A stretch of 33,683 nucleotides of DNA from positions 1 to 33,683 of the forward strand of contig JAIDTL010000049.1 in NCBI GenBank assembly GCA_029060725.1, written 5' to 3'. The DNA is from Muribaculaceae bacterium (GTDB lineage: Bacteria; Bacteroidota; Bacteroidia; Bacteroidales; Muribaculaceae). Shown piece by piece: positions 24,865 through 31,948 of this stretch; the first letter of the stretch is position 1; every line of letters begins with the position of its first letter. The position numbers and the translations under genes were made by a program. The notes under the pieces were generated by a model. That model did no database searches. It was not told the DNA's origin and saw only the letters and a program-made list of their open reading frames with translations.

Positions 24865-26712
24865 TCAGATTTCCTTTATAACTACCCAATGGCCCGTCTT
24901 GGGATGACCGAGCCATGCAATATTCCATTCCTTTAGCCTCCGTTTTACCGTACTCTCAGAATATCCGGATACACTTGCAAGTTCAGCACGGCTTATTGAT
25001 GGATTGTCTTTTATGGCCTTGAAGATTATAGACTTTAGAGGGTCAGAACTTACATTTAGAGGGTCAACTTGACCCTCTAAATCTTTTTTAGGGTCATTTT
25101 CAGCTTCTATTTGGACATTATCAATATCATTCTGACACTCATAATACAATGCCTTTCCCTTTGTTGTTAATCCGTATCTTTGGTTGGGGGCATTCGGCTT
25201 ATGTGGATTTTCGAGAGTCACAAGACCCTCCTTAATTGCTGGATTTAGATATGTCTTTATGAATGAAGATCTTGATTTTAAACCCATTATTTCAAGCATA
25301 TCGTATAACGTCCATCTATCTTCTCCTATAATTTCTATAAGTTTAATATATGACTGAGGATGTTTTTTTAAAGTGCCATTAAATATTTCTGCAGATGATG
25401 TACTGATATTGGTATCAGTACTTGTACTATTATTTATACGACTACTTGTATTATTACTTGTATTATTACTTGTACTATTATCTGTACTTCTACTTACTAC
25501 ACTTGTATCCTTACTTGTATTATCAGGACGCAAAAAACTTATCTTGACAATGACTCCGTCTTGAGTAAATGAAGGAGCTGGCACTCCGACCCTTTCACAT
25601 TCCCTTGCCATCATTGAAAGACCTCGGCCCCATTGCTCGATGAGACCACCAAGATACATGACATTGGAAATTATAGGATTTGGTGGCATAGATGTATTCT
25701 TCCGGTCTTCTTCCTCCGCCTGCATGAGTGCATTGGGTGATATTCTAACCGGAAAACGCCCGGCATTCTCAATAATTATTTTATCGTCATATATCGCTAT
25801 GCCGACAGTAGCTATTTCATAACCCCATCGCATGTGGCAATATGCGTTTACCACACTCTCTCGCAGAGCATCGTATGGTATTTCAAGTTCGTCCTCTCGA
25901 TATAGGCGGTTATGGGTTGTACCGGATAGATTGAGGTGTTTGAAGAAAAAAGCCATCGCAGCATCCACAAGCTCAAAGATATTACCTTCCACCTGCTGGT
26001 TGTCTATAAAAAACTGCTTGTTGGTACCTTTAAATCTGGCGAGACGCAACTTGCATTGTGGATAACCTGTGAAGTCCTTGCCGAACAGCACAGCAGCCGA
26101 ATTACACACTTTTCCGCTTTTTATCAGTTTCAGTTTCGTCAACGCAGTGGCTACACTATCATTGAGCGCATCGCTTGACAAGCGGCCACGCCTTACAGCA
26201 CTATGGACCACATTCAATATACGCTTATCATCAAGATCCTCAATTTTAATCCTATCATTGACTTCATTCTCCCATTTATAGATCAATCCATGCTGGAATT
26301 CGTGAAGTCTTACAAACTTCTCGCGTGGCATGACACTTGTCACACTGTCATGGCGCATATATGGTTTGCCGTCCCAAAGGAATGGTTTATCAGGTTCCAT
26401 TCCATCAGCCTGAAAGATTATAATATTCTTCTCAGTATGTTCAAGCTTAATATACTGAGGCTGAATGTCTATGGCTGGATCAAATTTATTAAGTGCCTCC
26501 CCGATTTCACGAGTGGTCTTATCGCCTATTTCCTGACCTATAATCTTTCCTTTGTTAGACACACCAAAAACTACGATTCCACCATGTCCATTAATCATAC
26601 CGCATAATGTTTCCATACCGCGATTCAATTGTCCGGTGGTCTCCTTAAACTCAACATCAACACCTTCATTTCCAGATGCGAGTTGCCGTATGTAATCTAA
26701 CGAGAGTGCCAT
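24865..26712 (-). CDS. AlbA_2 / RecG-C-like ATP-binding transcriptional regulator (paralog B)
   Basis: A 615-aa paralog of the 18959 gene, begun at ATG 26712 (the longer frame needs TTG). The N-terminal AlbA_2 domain shows VDVEFKETTGQL and GGIVVFGVSNKGKIIGQEIGD. The RecG-C-like ATPase region has LRESVVNAYCHMRW, DDKIIIENAGRFPV and QWGRGLSMMARECERVGVPAP. A Ser/Thr/Asn repeat follows as hinge. The C-terminus is longer than in paralog A, with one winged-helix-like segment (DRWTLYDMLEIMGLKSRSSFIKTYL) and a final HTH (SRAELASVSGYSESTVKRRL). It lies between the SDR tail remnant and the SDR gene with its own promoter. Family function is unsettled; regulatory or defence-linked roles are inference. Confidence 0.8.
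   Translation of the reverse strand: MALSLDYIRQLASGNEGVDVEFKETTGQLNRGMETLCGMINGHGGIVVFGVSNKGKIIGQEIGDKTTREIGEALNKFDPAIDIQPQYIKLEHTEKNIIIFQADGMEPDKPFLWDGKPYMRHDSVTSVMPREKFVRLHEFQHGLIYKWENEVNDRIKIEDLDDKRILNVVHSAVRRGRLSSDALNDSVATALTKLKLIKSGKVCNSAAVLFGKDFTGYPQCKLRLARFKGTNKQFFIDNQQVEGNIFELVDAAMAFFFKHLNLSGTTHNRLYREDELEIPYDALRESVVNAYCHMRWGYEIATVGIAIYDDKIIIENAGRFPVRISPNALMQAEEEDRKNTSMPPNPIISNVMYLGGLIEQWGRGLSMMARECERVGVPAPSFTQDGVIVKISFLRPDNTSKDTSVVSRSTDNSTSNNTSNNTSSRINNSTSTDTNISTSSAEIFNGTLKKHPQSYIKLIEIIGEDRWTLYDMLEIMGLKSRSSFIKTYLNPAIKEGLVTLENPHKPNAPNQRYGLTTKGKALYYECQNDIDNVQIEAENDPKKDLEGQVDPLNVSSDPLKSIIFKAIKDNPSISRAELASVSGYSESTVKRRLKEWNIAWLGHPKTGHWVVIKEI
25401..25526 (-). repeat. degenerate 12-nt-periodic tandem repeat inside paralog B
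   Basis: Imperfect copies of a unit like ACTTGTATTATT (+ strand) occur over about 125 bp. They encode a Ser/Thr/Asn-rich hinge with four-residue units (STDN, STSN, NTSN, NTSS) at the same position as the TIND array of paralog A. The DNA and peptide units differ, but period and location are the same. Confidence 0.8.
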
Positions 26713-26728
26713 AATCAAAATAGATATG

Positions 26729-26759
26729 CAAATTTAATAAAAATTCTCCAATTGACAAA
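26729..26759 (-). promoter_or_regulatory. promoter of paralog B
   Basis: TTTG (26756-26759, - strand) and TAAATTTG (26729-26736) are separated by 19 bp, a full consensus promoter. The -33 box directly follows the 42-bp palindrome, so the terminator T-run and promoter overlap. Confidence 0.7.
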
Positions 26760-26760
26760 A

Positions 26761-26802
26761 ATTCAATGGATTTGCAATTCGCGAATTGCAAATCCATTGA
26801 AT
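26761..26802. terminator. perfect 42-bp palindrome, likely terminator of the barrel-dtd-SDR operon
   Basis: Each half is 21 bases (first half ATTCAATGGATTTGCAATTCG), centred on TTCGCGAA, with no mismatch. On the - strand it is followed by TTTTG, so after the SDR stop at 26860 it can act as an intrinsic terminator. A stem this long and perfect is unusual, and it directly adjoins the regulator B promoter, so a DNA cruciform or operator role is also possible. Between it and the SDR gene (26803-26859) nothing else is seen. Confidence 0.8.
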
Positions 26803-26859
26803 AAATAATTTATTTCCTTTATGTTATCAAAGTATGCTTACTGCTACAGGTATTATGTT

Positions 26860-27399
26860 TCAGTCAAGGGTCTGGACTCCGCCGCCGTTGACCATGAGGG
26901 TCTGGCCCGAGATCCATGGGGACATCGGAGAGGCGAAGAAAAGGACTGCCTGTGCGATATCCGAGACTTCGCCGAGGCGGTGGATTGGAGTGTGCGATAG
27001 CATACGGGCCTCTATCTCTGGAGTCATCACTCCTGCCAATGCTGCTGTGCGCGTCGCTCCCGGACCGACGCAGTTGATGCGTATTCCCATCGGTCCGAAA
27101 TCATGCGCCAAATTTGCCGACATGTGGTTGAGGGCTGCTTTAGTAGATGCATAGATGGCTATCCCCGGACTATGGTTGATACTGCTCATAGAAGATATGT
27201 TGACGATACTCCCATAGCCAGCTTTCTCCATGTGGGGAGTAGTAAGCTGGCAGAGACGCCATGGCGCGAATACATTCATGGAATATATCCTCTCGACGTA
27301 TGCACGGTCGATCCTGAACGGACTCTCCGTACCTCCACCTCCGCCACCCGTGACTATCGCCACCATACCGGTCAAATCAAGTAATTCCTGTGGTCTCAT
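26860..27399 (-). pseudogene. SDR-family oxidoreductase with an internal in-frame deletion
   Basis: The frame (179 aa from ATG 27399) has a normal SDR start (LTGMVAIVTGGG) but jumps directly to GGGTESPFRIDRAYVER, skipping about 70-75 residues that normally form the Rossmann strands, the cofactor-binding region and the NNAG motif. The catalytic part is kept: IVNISSMSS and YASTKAALNHM, then INCVGPGATRTAA and SGQTLMVNGGG at the end. Full-length relatives have about 255 aa. The junction is a glycine-rich run, GGTGGCGGAGGTGGAGG, a likely site of recombination between short repeats. An active dehydrogenase is very unlikely. It follows dtd by 40 nt and so appears to be the last gene of that operon. 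Confidence 0.8.
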
Positions 27400-27439
27400 G
27401 CCTTTCCAACGCCGCAAACGGTTGTAGGGTTCATTGGCT

Positions 27440-27892
27440 TTACTCTCTCAGCTTGGAGTCGATTATGATTGTGACAGGACCATCATTGACAAGACCAACT
27501 TTCATGTCTGCTCCAAACTGACCTGTTTTTACATCTTTCCCAAGAAGTCCGGACAGTTTCTCGCAGTAAAGCTCATACATCGGCACTGCTAATTCATGAC
27601 CGGCAGCACGTATGTAGCTCGGGCGATTCCCTTTCTTCGTGGATGCCATTAGCGTGAATTGGCTCACTGCCAGTACATCGCCCCCGACTTCCAACACCGA
27701 ACGGTTCATCACCCCGTTATCATCCGGAAAGATCCTCATCGCTGCGGTCTTCGCCGCCAGCCACTCTACATCAGCCGAAGTGTCACCCTCCGCAATACCC
27801 ACGAGCACCATCAGTCCGGTTCCAATGCTGCTGAAAAGCTTCCCTTCAATAGTCACCGAAGCCTCGCTGACCCTCTGAATCACCAATCTCAT
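27440..27892 (-). CDS. dtd: D-aminoacyl-tRNA deacylase (Dtd)
   Basis: A 150-aa cytoplasmic enzyme that hydrolyses D-amino acids from mischarged tRNA. The family signatures are at the N-terminus (MRLVIQRVSEASVTIEG), the SQFTL motif near residue 79 (AVSQFTLMAS), and the C-terminal cross-subunit Gly-cisPro motif (NDGPVTIIIDS) near residue 138. Length and start are typical. It begins 6 nt after the barrel gene stop, so the two are co-transcribed. Confidence 0.95.
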   Translation of the reverse strand: MRLVIQRVSEASVTIEGKLFSSIGTGLMVLVGIAEGDTSADVEWLAAKTAAMRIFPDDNGVMNRSVLEVGGDVLAVSQFTLMASTKKGNRPSYIRAAGHELAVPMYELYCEKLSGLLGKDVKTGQFGADMKVGLVNDGPVTIIIDSKLRE

Positions 27893-27898
27893 AATTCT

Positions 27899-28573
27899 TT
27901 AGAAATAATGTGCCAATCCTATACTGACACGGTTTTCCCTCATTGATATATCATTTTTGTAGATATCCGTTATACCGATAGCTGCATCAACAGTTAACGT
28001 TACATAATCCGTAGGAAATGCCAATCCAATTTTCCATGCGCAGTCAAGTTTGCGATGCATGCCATGCTCTCCGTATGGATTAAAAGACTCAATTAAATCT
28101 TCCTCATTAGAATTTTTATATTCTCCATGAACTCCACCTTTTAAAACATAACTCACTTCCGGACCCGTGTATACCGACATCAGGAACCTATCGGTTATAT
28201 CAAAAGTATAACCTGCCACTACAGGAACTCTAAGACCCATCTTGTAAATAGTTGGACGAATTGTAAATCTGGAATAATCTGAATCTTCTAATGTGATATC
28301 GCCACAAGAGTAGGTGTCATAAAAAAACGACACACCGGGCTCTAGATAAAAGTCATGACCAAGATAGATATTGCAGACGCCTCCTACAGTTCCGCCGAAA
28401 CCATGCTCGTACATCTTCACGCTTCCCCCATGACCATGCCACTTGCCGGGAATATTTATGTCAAAAGCAGCCTTTATGCCCCACATCGGTTTAGTATCAC
28501 CTGTATCTTGTGCAATGGCATTTACTTGGCTCAATGTCATAACAACGACTGAAAAAATGAAAAAACGTCTCAT
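27899..28573 (-). CDS. outer-membrane beta-barrel protein (porin-like/PorT-like)
   Basis: A 224-aa exported protein begun at ATG 28573, with a signal peptide (MRRFFIFSVVVMTLSQVNAIAQD). The mature chain alternates hydrophobic and polar residues: WGIKAAFDINIPG, FYLEPGVSFFYDTYS, FLMSVYTGPEVSYVL, VTLTVDAAIGITDIY. It ends with Phe (RVSIGLAHYF), the usual last residue of outer-membrane barrels. This is the common Bacteroidetes porin family/outer-membrane beta-barrel domain, likely eight strands. Ligand or role is unknown. Its longer frame to 28582 would need a TTG. It leads the operon with dtd and the SDR remnant. Confidence 0.82.
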   Translation of the reverse strand: MRRFFIFSVVVMTLSQVNAIAQDTGDTKPMWGIKAAFDINIPGKWHGHGGSVKMYEHGFGGTVGGVCNIYLGHDFYLEPGVSFFYDTYSCGDITLEDSDYSRFTIRPTIYKMGLRVPVVAGYTFDITDRFLMSVYTGPEVSYVLKGGVHGEYKNSNEEDLIESFNPYGEHGMHRKLDCAWKIGLAFPTDYVTLTVDAAIGITDIYKNDISMRENRVSIGLAHYF

Positions 28574-28579
28574 ATCCGG

Positions 28580-28614
28580 CAAAATTAATTGTTATCGTTT
28601 AATATGATAACGAT
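28580..28614 (-). promoter_or_regulatory. -7 box and nested palindromes upstream of the barrel gene
   Basis: On the - strand TAATTTTG (28580-28587) matches the -7 consensus and ends only 6 nt before the ATG at 28573, so the transcript is nearly leaderless. Two overlapping inverted repeats lie just upstream: GTTATC/GATAAC (28591-28596 and 28606-28611) and ATCGTT/AACGAT (28594-28599 and 28609-28614). They occupy the spacer/-33 region and could be an operator. Confidence 0.45.
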
Positions 28615-28653
28615 TCCTTTCGCTGAATATTGCTAACTAAAGAAGATGAAAAA

Positions 28654-28680
28654 ATTCCCCGATTATGAGAATCGAGGAAT
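28654..28680 (-). terminator. intrinsic terminator of the ABM-domain gene
   Basis: An 11-bp stem with one mismatch (ATTCCCCGATT / AATCGAGGAAT) and a 5-nt loop. Read on the - strand it is followed by a T-run. It lies 54 nt past the stop of the gene at 28735. Confidence 0.75.
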
Positions 28681-28734
28681 TGAGATTGAGCCTCCGTATA
28701 TGTCGAGGCATAATTGCGACATTTAAGTTTGCTA

Positions 28735-29013
28735 TCAGAAATCGAATTTCTCCAATGTCATTGTGGAGTACTTCTCGATCTCCGGGACGAGACGTTTGAA
28801 GTGGTCGGAAGTCATGTGTGCCTTCAAGTCTTCTTCCGAAGCCCATGTCTCCATAATCAGATAGCGGTCATCGTTGGTAGTTGACTTATAAAGGTCATAA
28901 CCGATGCAACCTTTGTCACGTAGCGAGAATTCTACAAGTTCAGTTGCCTTCTCGACGAGTTTCTCACTGTTCTCACTCGTCTCTACAATCATTGATACAT
29001 TTAGTCTTATCAT
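28735..29013 (-). CDS. antibiotic biosynthesis monooxygenase (ABM)-domain protein, YgiN-like
   Basis: A 92-aa dimeric alpha/beta-barrel protein. The ABM pattern is visible: IRLNVSMIVETSENSEKLVEKATELVEFS, then DKGCIGYDLYKSTTNDDRYLIMETWASEEDLKAHMTSDHFKRLVPEIE. Members include the quinol monooxygenase YgiN and heme-degrading proteins; heme ligands are not evident here. The family acts on quinones or other aromatic substrates without a tightly bound cofactor in many cases. The gene stands alone with its own terminator. Confidence 0.88.
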   Translation of the reverse strand: MIRLNVSMIVETSENSEKLVEKATELVEFSLRDKGCIGYDLYKSTTNDDRYLIMETWASEEDLKAHMTSDHFKRLVPEIEKYSTMTLEKFDF

Positions 29014-29314
29014 TTCTTTTCCATAATTTTGTGGCTGCTCGCATCCATTCCATTAAAGAAAGGGTCCTGACAACCGGATTAATACCATAGAACCAATTGT
29101 TCCATATCTATAACGCCTTATGCTACTGCCGGGTTTATTGATGCCACTAAGTCTGTGTTTAGTAATAAAGCATGCTCCGCATGCGTCCCCGCAAGTCCTT
29201 TCCCTTCATTTTGGGTTACAAAATCCATGATATTGGTACAAGAAATACTAAATCGGAGTCAAACCCTATACGACAAAATACGTTTTAATTATAAAGAATC
29301 ATTAAAAAACACTT
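29014..29314. other. 301-bp divergent intergenic region
   Basis: This lies between the ABM gene (- strand) and the DXS-like gene (+ strand) and should hold both promoters, but no full TTTG/TAnnTTTG pair was found. A small hairpin GCATGC-TCC-GCATGC is at 29170-29184. No RNA gene or convincing ORF is seen. Confidence 0.5.
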
Positions 29315-31081
29315 ATGGAAAATATAGATCTGACAGAAATAAAATCTCCGGCAGACATCCGCAAGATGAGTCTCCCGGAACTGAAACAACTCGCCGCAGA
29401 ACTCCGCGGCACACTTATTGAGAAACTCTCCGTCCATGGTGGTCACGTAGGTCCCAACCTCGGTATGGTCGAGGCTGTCATCGCCCTTCACTATGTCTTC
29501 GACACTCCTGAAGACAAGATTGTCTTCGACGTGTCCCACCAGACCTACCCCCACAAGATGATCACTGGACGTATGCAAGCGTTTACCGATCCCGCTCACT
29601 ATGATGACGTGACCGGATACACCAATCCGGGTGAAAGTCCTTACGACCTCTATTCACTCGGACACACCTCATCTGCAGTAGCCCTTGCAGCTGGACTCGC
29701 AAAAGCCCGTGACCTGAAGGGAGACAAGGAGAACGTCGTGGCAGTGATCGGCGACGGATCGCTCAGCGGAGGTGTCGCTTTCGAAGGTCTCGACTATGGC
29801 GCTACACTTGGCACCAACTTCATCGTTGTAGTCAACGACAATCAGATGAGTATCGCCGAGAACCATGGAGGAATCTATGCCGACCTCCGCTTGCTCCGCA
29901 ATACCAACGGCGAGGGTGAACCCAACCTCTTCCGCTCGATGGGCTATGCCTACCGTTATGTGAAGTATGGCAACGATCTCAAGAGCCTTATCGAGATGTT
30001 CCAGTCTGTAAAGGGCATAAACTATCCTGTAGTCGTGCATATCAATACTGAAAAGGGCATGGGCCTAAAGGTAGCCGAAGAAGATAAGGAGGATTTCCAC
30101 TACGCAGGTCCGTTTGATCCCAAAACCGGAGCTCCTCGTTATGAAGGACCTAAAGATGCTCCCGAAGACTATAGCGACCTATTCGCCAAGAAGATGCTCG
30201 CCAAGATGAAGGAAGACGGTAGGGTAGTGACCATCACAGCCGGAACTCCGGGAGTACTTGGCTTTGACAAGGCTCGTCGTCTTGAAGCCGGCAAGCAGTT
30301 TGTCGACGTAGGTATCGCCGAGCAGTCAGCAGTCGACGTGGCAAGTGGTCTTGCGAAGGGTGGAATGCGCCCGGTGGTTGGATTCGTCAGCAGTTTCCTC
30401 CAGAGGGCGTTCGACCAGTTCAGCCAGGACATCGCGCTTAACAAGCAAGCAGCGACATTCGTGGTATTCTACGGCTCTATGTTTGGCATGAACGACGAGA
30501 CACACCTTGGTTTCTTCGACATCGCCCTTCTCTCTAACATCCCGAATCTCCTTTATCTCGCCCCGACATGCAAGGAGGAGTTCGAGGCAATGCTCGACTG
30601 GTCCGTAAAGCAGGATAAATTGGCTGTCGTAGTTCGCACTCCCGGATCTTCTGCAGTGTCCAACAAGGAGATAAAGGTTCTGGATGATTACTCAAAACCG
30701 GAATACGATATCGTTCGTAGAGGCGAGAAGGTTGCCTTGATTGGAGCAGGATTGATGTTTACCTATATGTCCTTGGCAGCCGATATGCTTGCCGAGCAGG
30801 GCATCAACGCCACCCTCATTAATCCGCGTGAGCTCTCGACACTCGATACAGCGACACTCGACACGCTCAAGGACTATAGCGTGGTGATCACGGCTGAGGA
30901 CGGAATAATCGACGGTGGCTACGGCCAGAAGGTAGCCTCCTATCTCGGTGAGGCACCTGTGAAGGTCATCAACCTCGGTCTTCCGAAGAAGTTCCTCAAC
31001 CGCTACGACTACTCCGCCCTCCAGAAGGAATGCGGCCTGACGCCGGAGCAGATAGCGCAAACTGCAATTAAGGCGCTGTAA
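29315..31081 (+). CDS. 1-deoxy-D-xylulose-5-phosphate synthase-like thiamine enzyme (divergent paralog)
   Basis: A 588-aa TPP enzyme with the DXS domain order. Visible are HGGHVGPNLGMVE (His contacting substrate), FDVSHQTYPHKMITGR, LGHTSSAVALAAGLA, the TPP motif GDGSLSGG...NDNQMS (near residues 150-190), and FVDVGIAEQSAV, whose Glu activates the cofactor. Classical DXS has a DRAG.VG.DG.TH.G block; here it is YGSMFGMNDETHLGFF, so the Asp-Arg-Ala-Gly segment is lost while the His is kept. It is also shorter than usual DXS (about 620-640 aa). It may be a second DXS-like enzyme with changed acceptor specificity rather than the isoprenoid enzyme. Monocistronic. Confidence 0.82.
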   Translation: MENIDLTEIKSPADIRKMSLPELKQLAAELRGTLIEKLSVHGGHVGPNLGMVEAVIALHYVFDTPEDKIVFDVSHQTYPHKMITGRMQAFTDPAHYDDVTGYTNPGESPYDLYSLGHTSSAVALAAGLAKARDLKGDKENVVAVIGDGSLSGGVAFEGLDYGATLGTNFIVVVNDNQMSIAENHGGIYADLRLLRNTNGEGEPNLFRSMGYAYRYVKYGNDLKSLIEMFQSVKGINYPVVVHINTEKGMGLKVAEEDKEDFHYAGPFDPKTGAPRYEGPKDAPEDYSDLFAKKMLAKMKEDGRVVTITAGTPGVLGFDKARRLEAGKQFVDVGIAEQSAVDVASGLAKGGMRPVVGFVSSFLQRAFDQFSQDIALNKQAATFVVFYGSMFGMNDETHLGFFDIALLSNIPNLLYLAPTCKEEFEAMLDWSVKQDKLAVVVRTPGSSAVSNKEIKVLDDYSKPEYDIVRRGEKVALIGAGLMFTYMSLAADMLAEQGINATLINPRELSTLDTATLDTLKDYSVVITAEDGIIDGGYGQKVASYLGEAPVKVINLGLPKKFLNRYDYSALQKECGLTPEQIAQTAIKAL

Positions 31082-31107
31082 TTATTGCCCCATCGATTAC
31101 TCTAAAA

Positions 31108-31166
31108 ACATACGACACAAGCGTCCGCAGCCAATTTCATTGACCGTGAACGCTTGTGTCGTATGT
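31108..31166 (-). terminator. 17-bp inverted repeat, terminator of higBA overlapping the higA 3' end
   Basis: ACATACGACACAAGCGT (31108-31124) is perfectly repeated in inverted form at 31150-31166, with a 25-nt loop. On the - strand the hairpin runs into TTTTT and so looks like the terminator of the toxin-antitoxin pair. The right arm and part of the loop encode the last residues of the antitoxin (STYDTSVHGQ). Confidence 0.7.
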
Positions 31167-31616
31167 AGATTCATTCAGGCCGGCTGCTATGACAACATTA
31201 CTTTTCGTCCCTGATAATGATAATAATAGCCTATCGACCAGCCATTTCTTGTTTTTTACAGATAGAGAATCTACTATTTTCCAAAGTCCATCCATAGTGG
31301 TCGCGGATGATATTGGCTCTTGATCCATATTCTTTGGCAAAGCATGGGCTTCCTGGCATTTATTGACATAATAGTAACGATTCTGAAGATTCATCCAGTT
31401 CTGAAAAGGAATACCCAGTTCTTTTTCAAGTTTCAAGGCAATACCCTCTGTTACATTGCGTTTTCCTTTGATCAATTCACTCAGATTTGATGCCGGCATT
31501 CCAATAGCCACGGCAAAGTCCTTTTGTTTTATGCCGCGTGCTATAAGTTCCTTCTTCAGGATAGATCCTGGATGCGTCCCTTTCATTGGAATAATGGAAT
31601 TAACGTTTGTTGCCAT
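31137..31616 (-). CDS. higA: HigA-type XRE antitoxin with C-terminal extension
   Basis: A 159-aa DNA-binding antitoxin. The helix-turn-helix is at about residues 20-70: HPGSILKKELIARGIKQKDFAVAIGMPASNLSELIKGKRNVTEGIALKLEKEL, followed by GIPFQNWMNLQNRY, the usual HigA block (VapI/HigA family). Its extra 65 residues after that are not recognised; antitoxins of this group are often about 100 aa. It overlaps the toxin gene by 17 nt and is probably translated with it. It should neutralise HigB and repress the promoter through the palindrome at 31926. Confidence 0.88.
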   Translation of the reverse strand: MATNVNSIIPMKGTHPGSILKKELIARGIKQKDFAVAIGMPASNLSELIKGKRNVTEGIALKLEKELGIPFQNWMNLQNRYYYVNKCQEAHALPKNMDQEPISSATTMDGLWKIVDSLSVKNKKWLVDRLLLSLSGTKSNVVIAAGLNESTYDTSVHGQ

Positions 31617-31923
31617 AATGAGTCGTATCTATTTCTATTAATCTGATTTCTATTCCGTCCTCATGCTCAGTAAACAAAAGACGCTCTACACGTCCATTGT
31701 CAATCCTCACTGAGCTCTCCATACGGTATTTTAGTTTCTCGTAGTGCAGATAGCTATAATTACGGAGATCATCCGCTTTGTCAACTGAGAACATTACGTC
31801 TACTACTCCTATATAGTCTTCAACGAAGGTCTTGCTGCGACATAACTTCTTGTATCGACTGTCTTTTGTCTTACCCGTCTCATATAGCTCCTGTAGCGCT
31901 TTATCGGTAAATATAACATTCAT
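31600..31923 (-). CDS. higB: HigB-type RelE-family toxin
   Basis: A 107-aa RelE/ParE-superfamily protein, expected to be a ribosome-dependent mRNase. Pattern: IFTDKALQELYETGKTKDSRYK, then VDVMFSVDKADDLRNYSYLHYEKLKY, then MESSVRIDNGRVERLLFTEHEDGIEIRLIEIDTTHYG. The central Arg/Lys-rich strands and terminal beta hairpin fit the HigB group. It comes before the antitoxin, the order that defines HigBA pairs. The call rests on arrangement and pattern; whether it is active is not visible. Confidence 0.85.
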   Translation of the reverse strand: MNVIFTDKALQELYETGKTKDSRYKKLCRSKTFVEDYIGVVDVMFSVDKADDLRNYSYLHYEKLKYRMESSVRIDNGRVERLLFTEHEDGIEIRLIEIDTTHYGNKR

Positions 31924-31925
31924 AA

Positions 31926-31948
31926 TTGCGAAATAATACGCAAAGATA
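31926..31948 (-). promoter_or_regulatory. higBA promoter -7 box with overlapping palindromic operator
   Basis: On the - strand TATCTTTG (31941-31948) is a -7 box. The inverted repeat TTGCG-N8-CGCAA (31926-31943) overlaps its end and the likely transcription start, just before the higB ATG. Such a site is what a HigA dimer would bind for autorepression (inference). Confidence 0.6.

Noticed and set aside
29155..29421. 88-aa + strand ORF upstream of the DXS-like gene
   Set aside because: Overlaps the start of the DXS-like gene in another frame and has no recognisable pattern.
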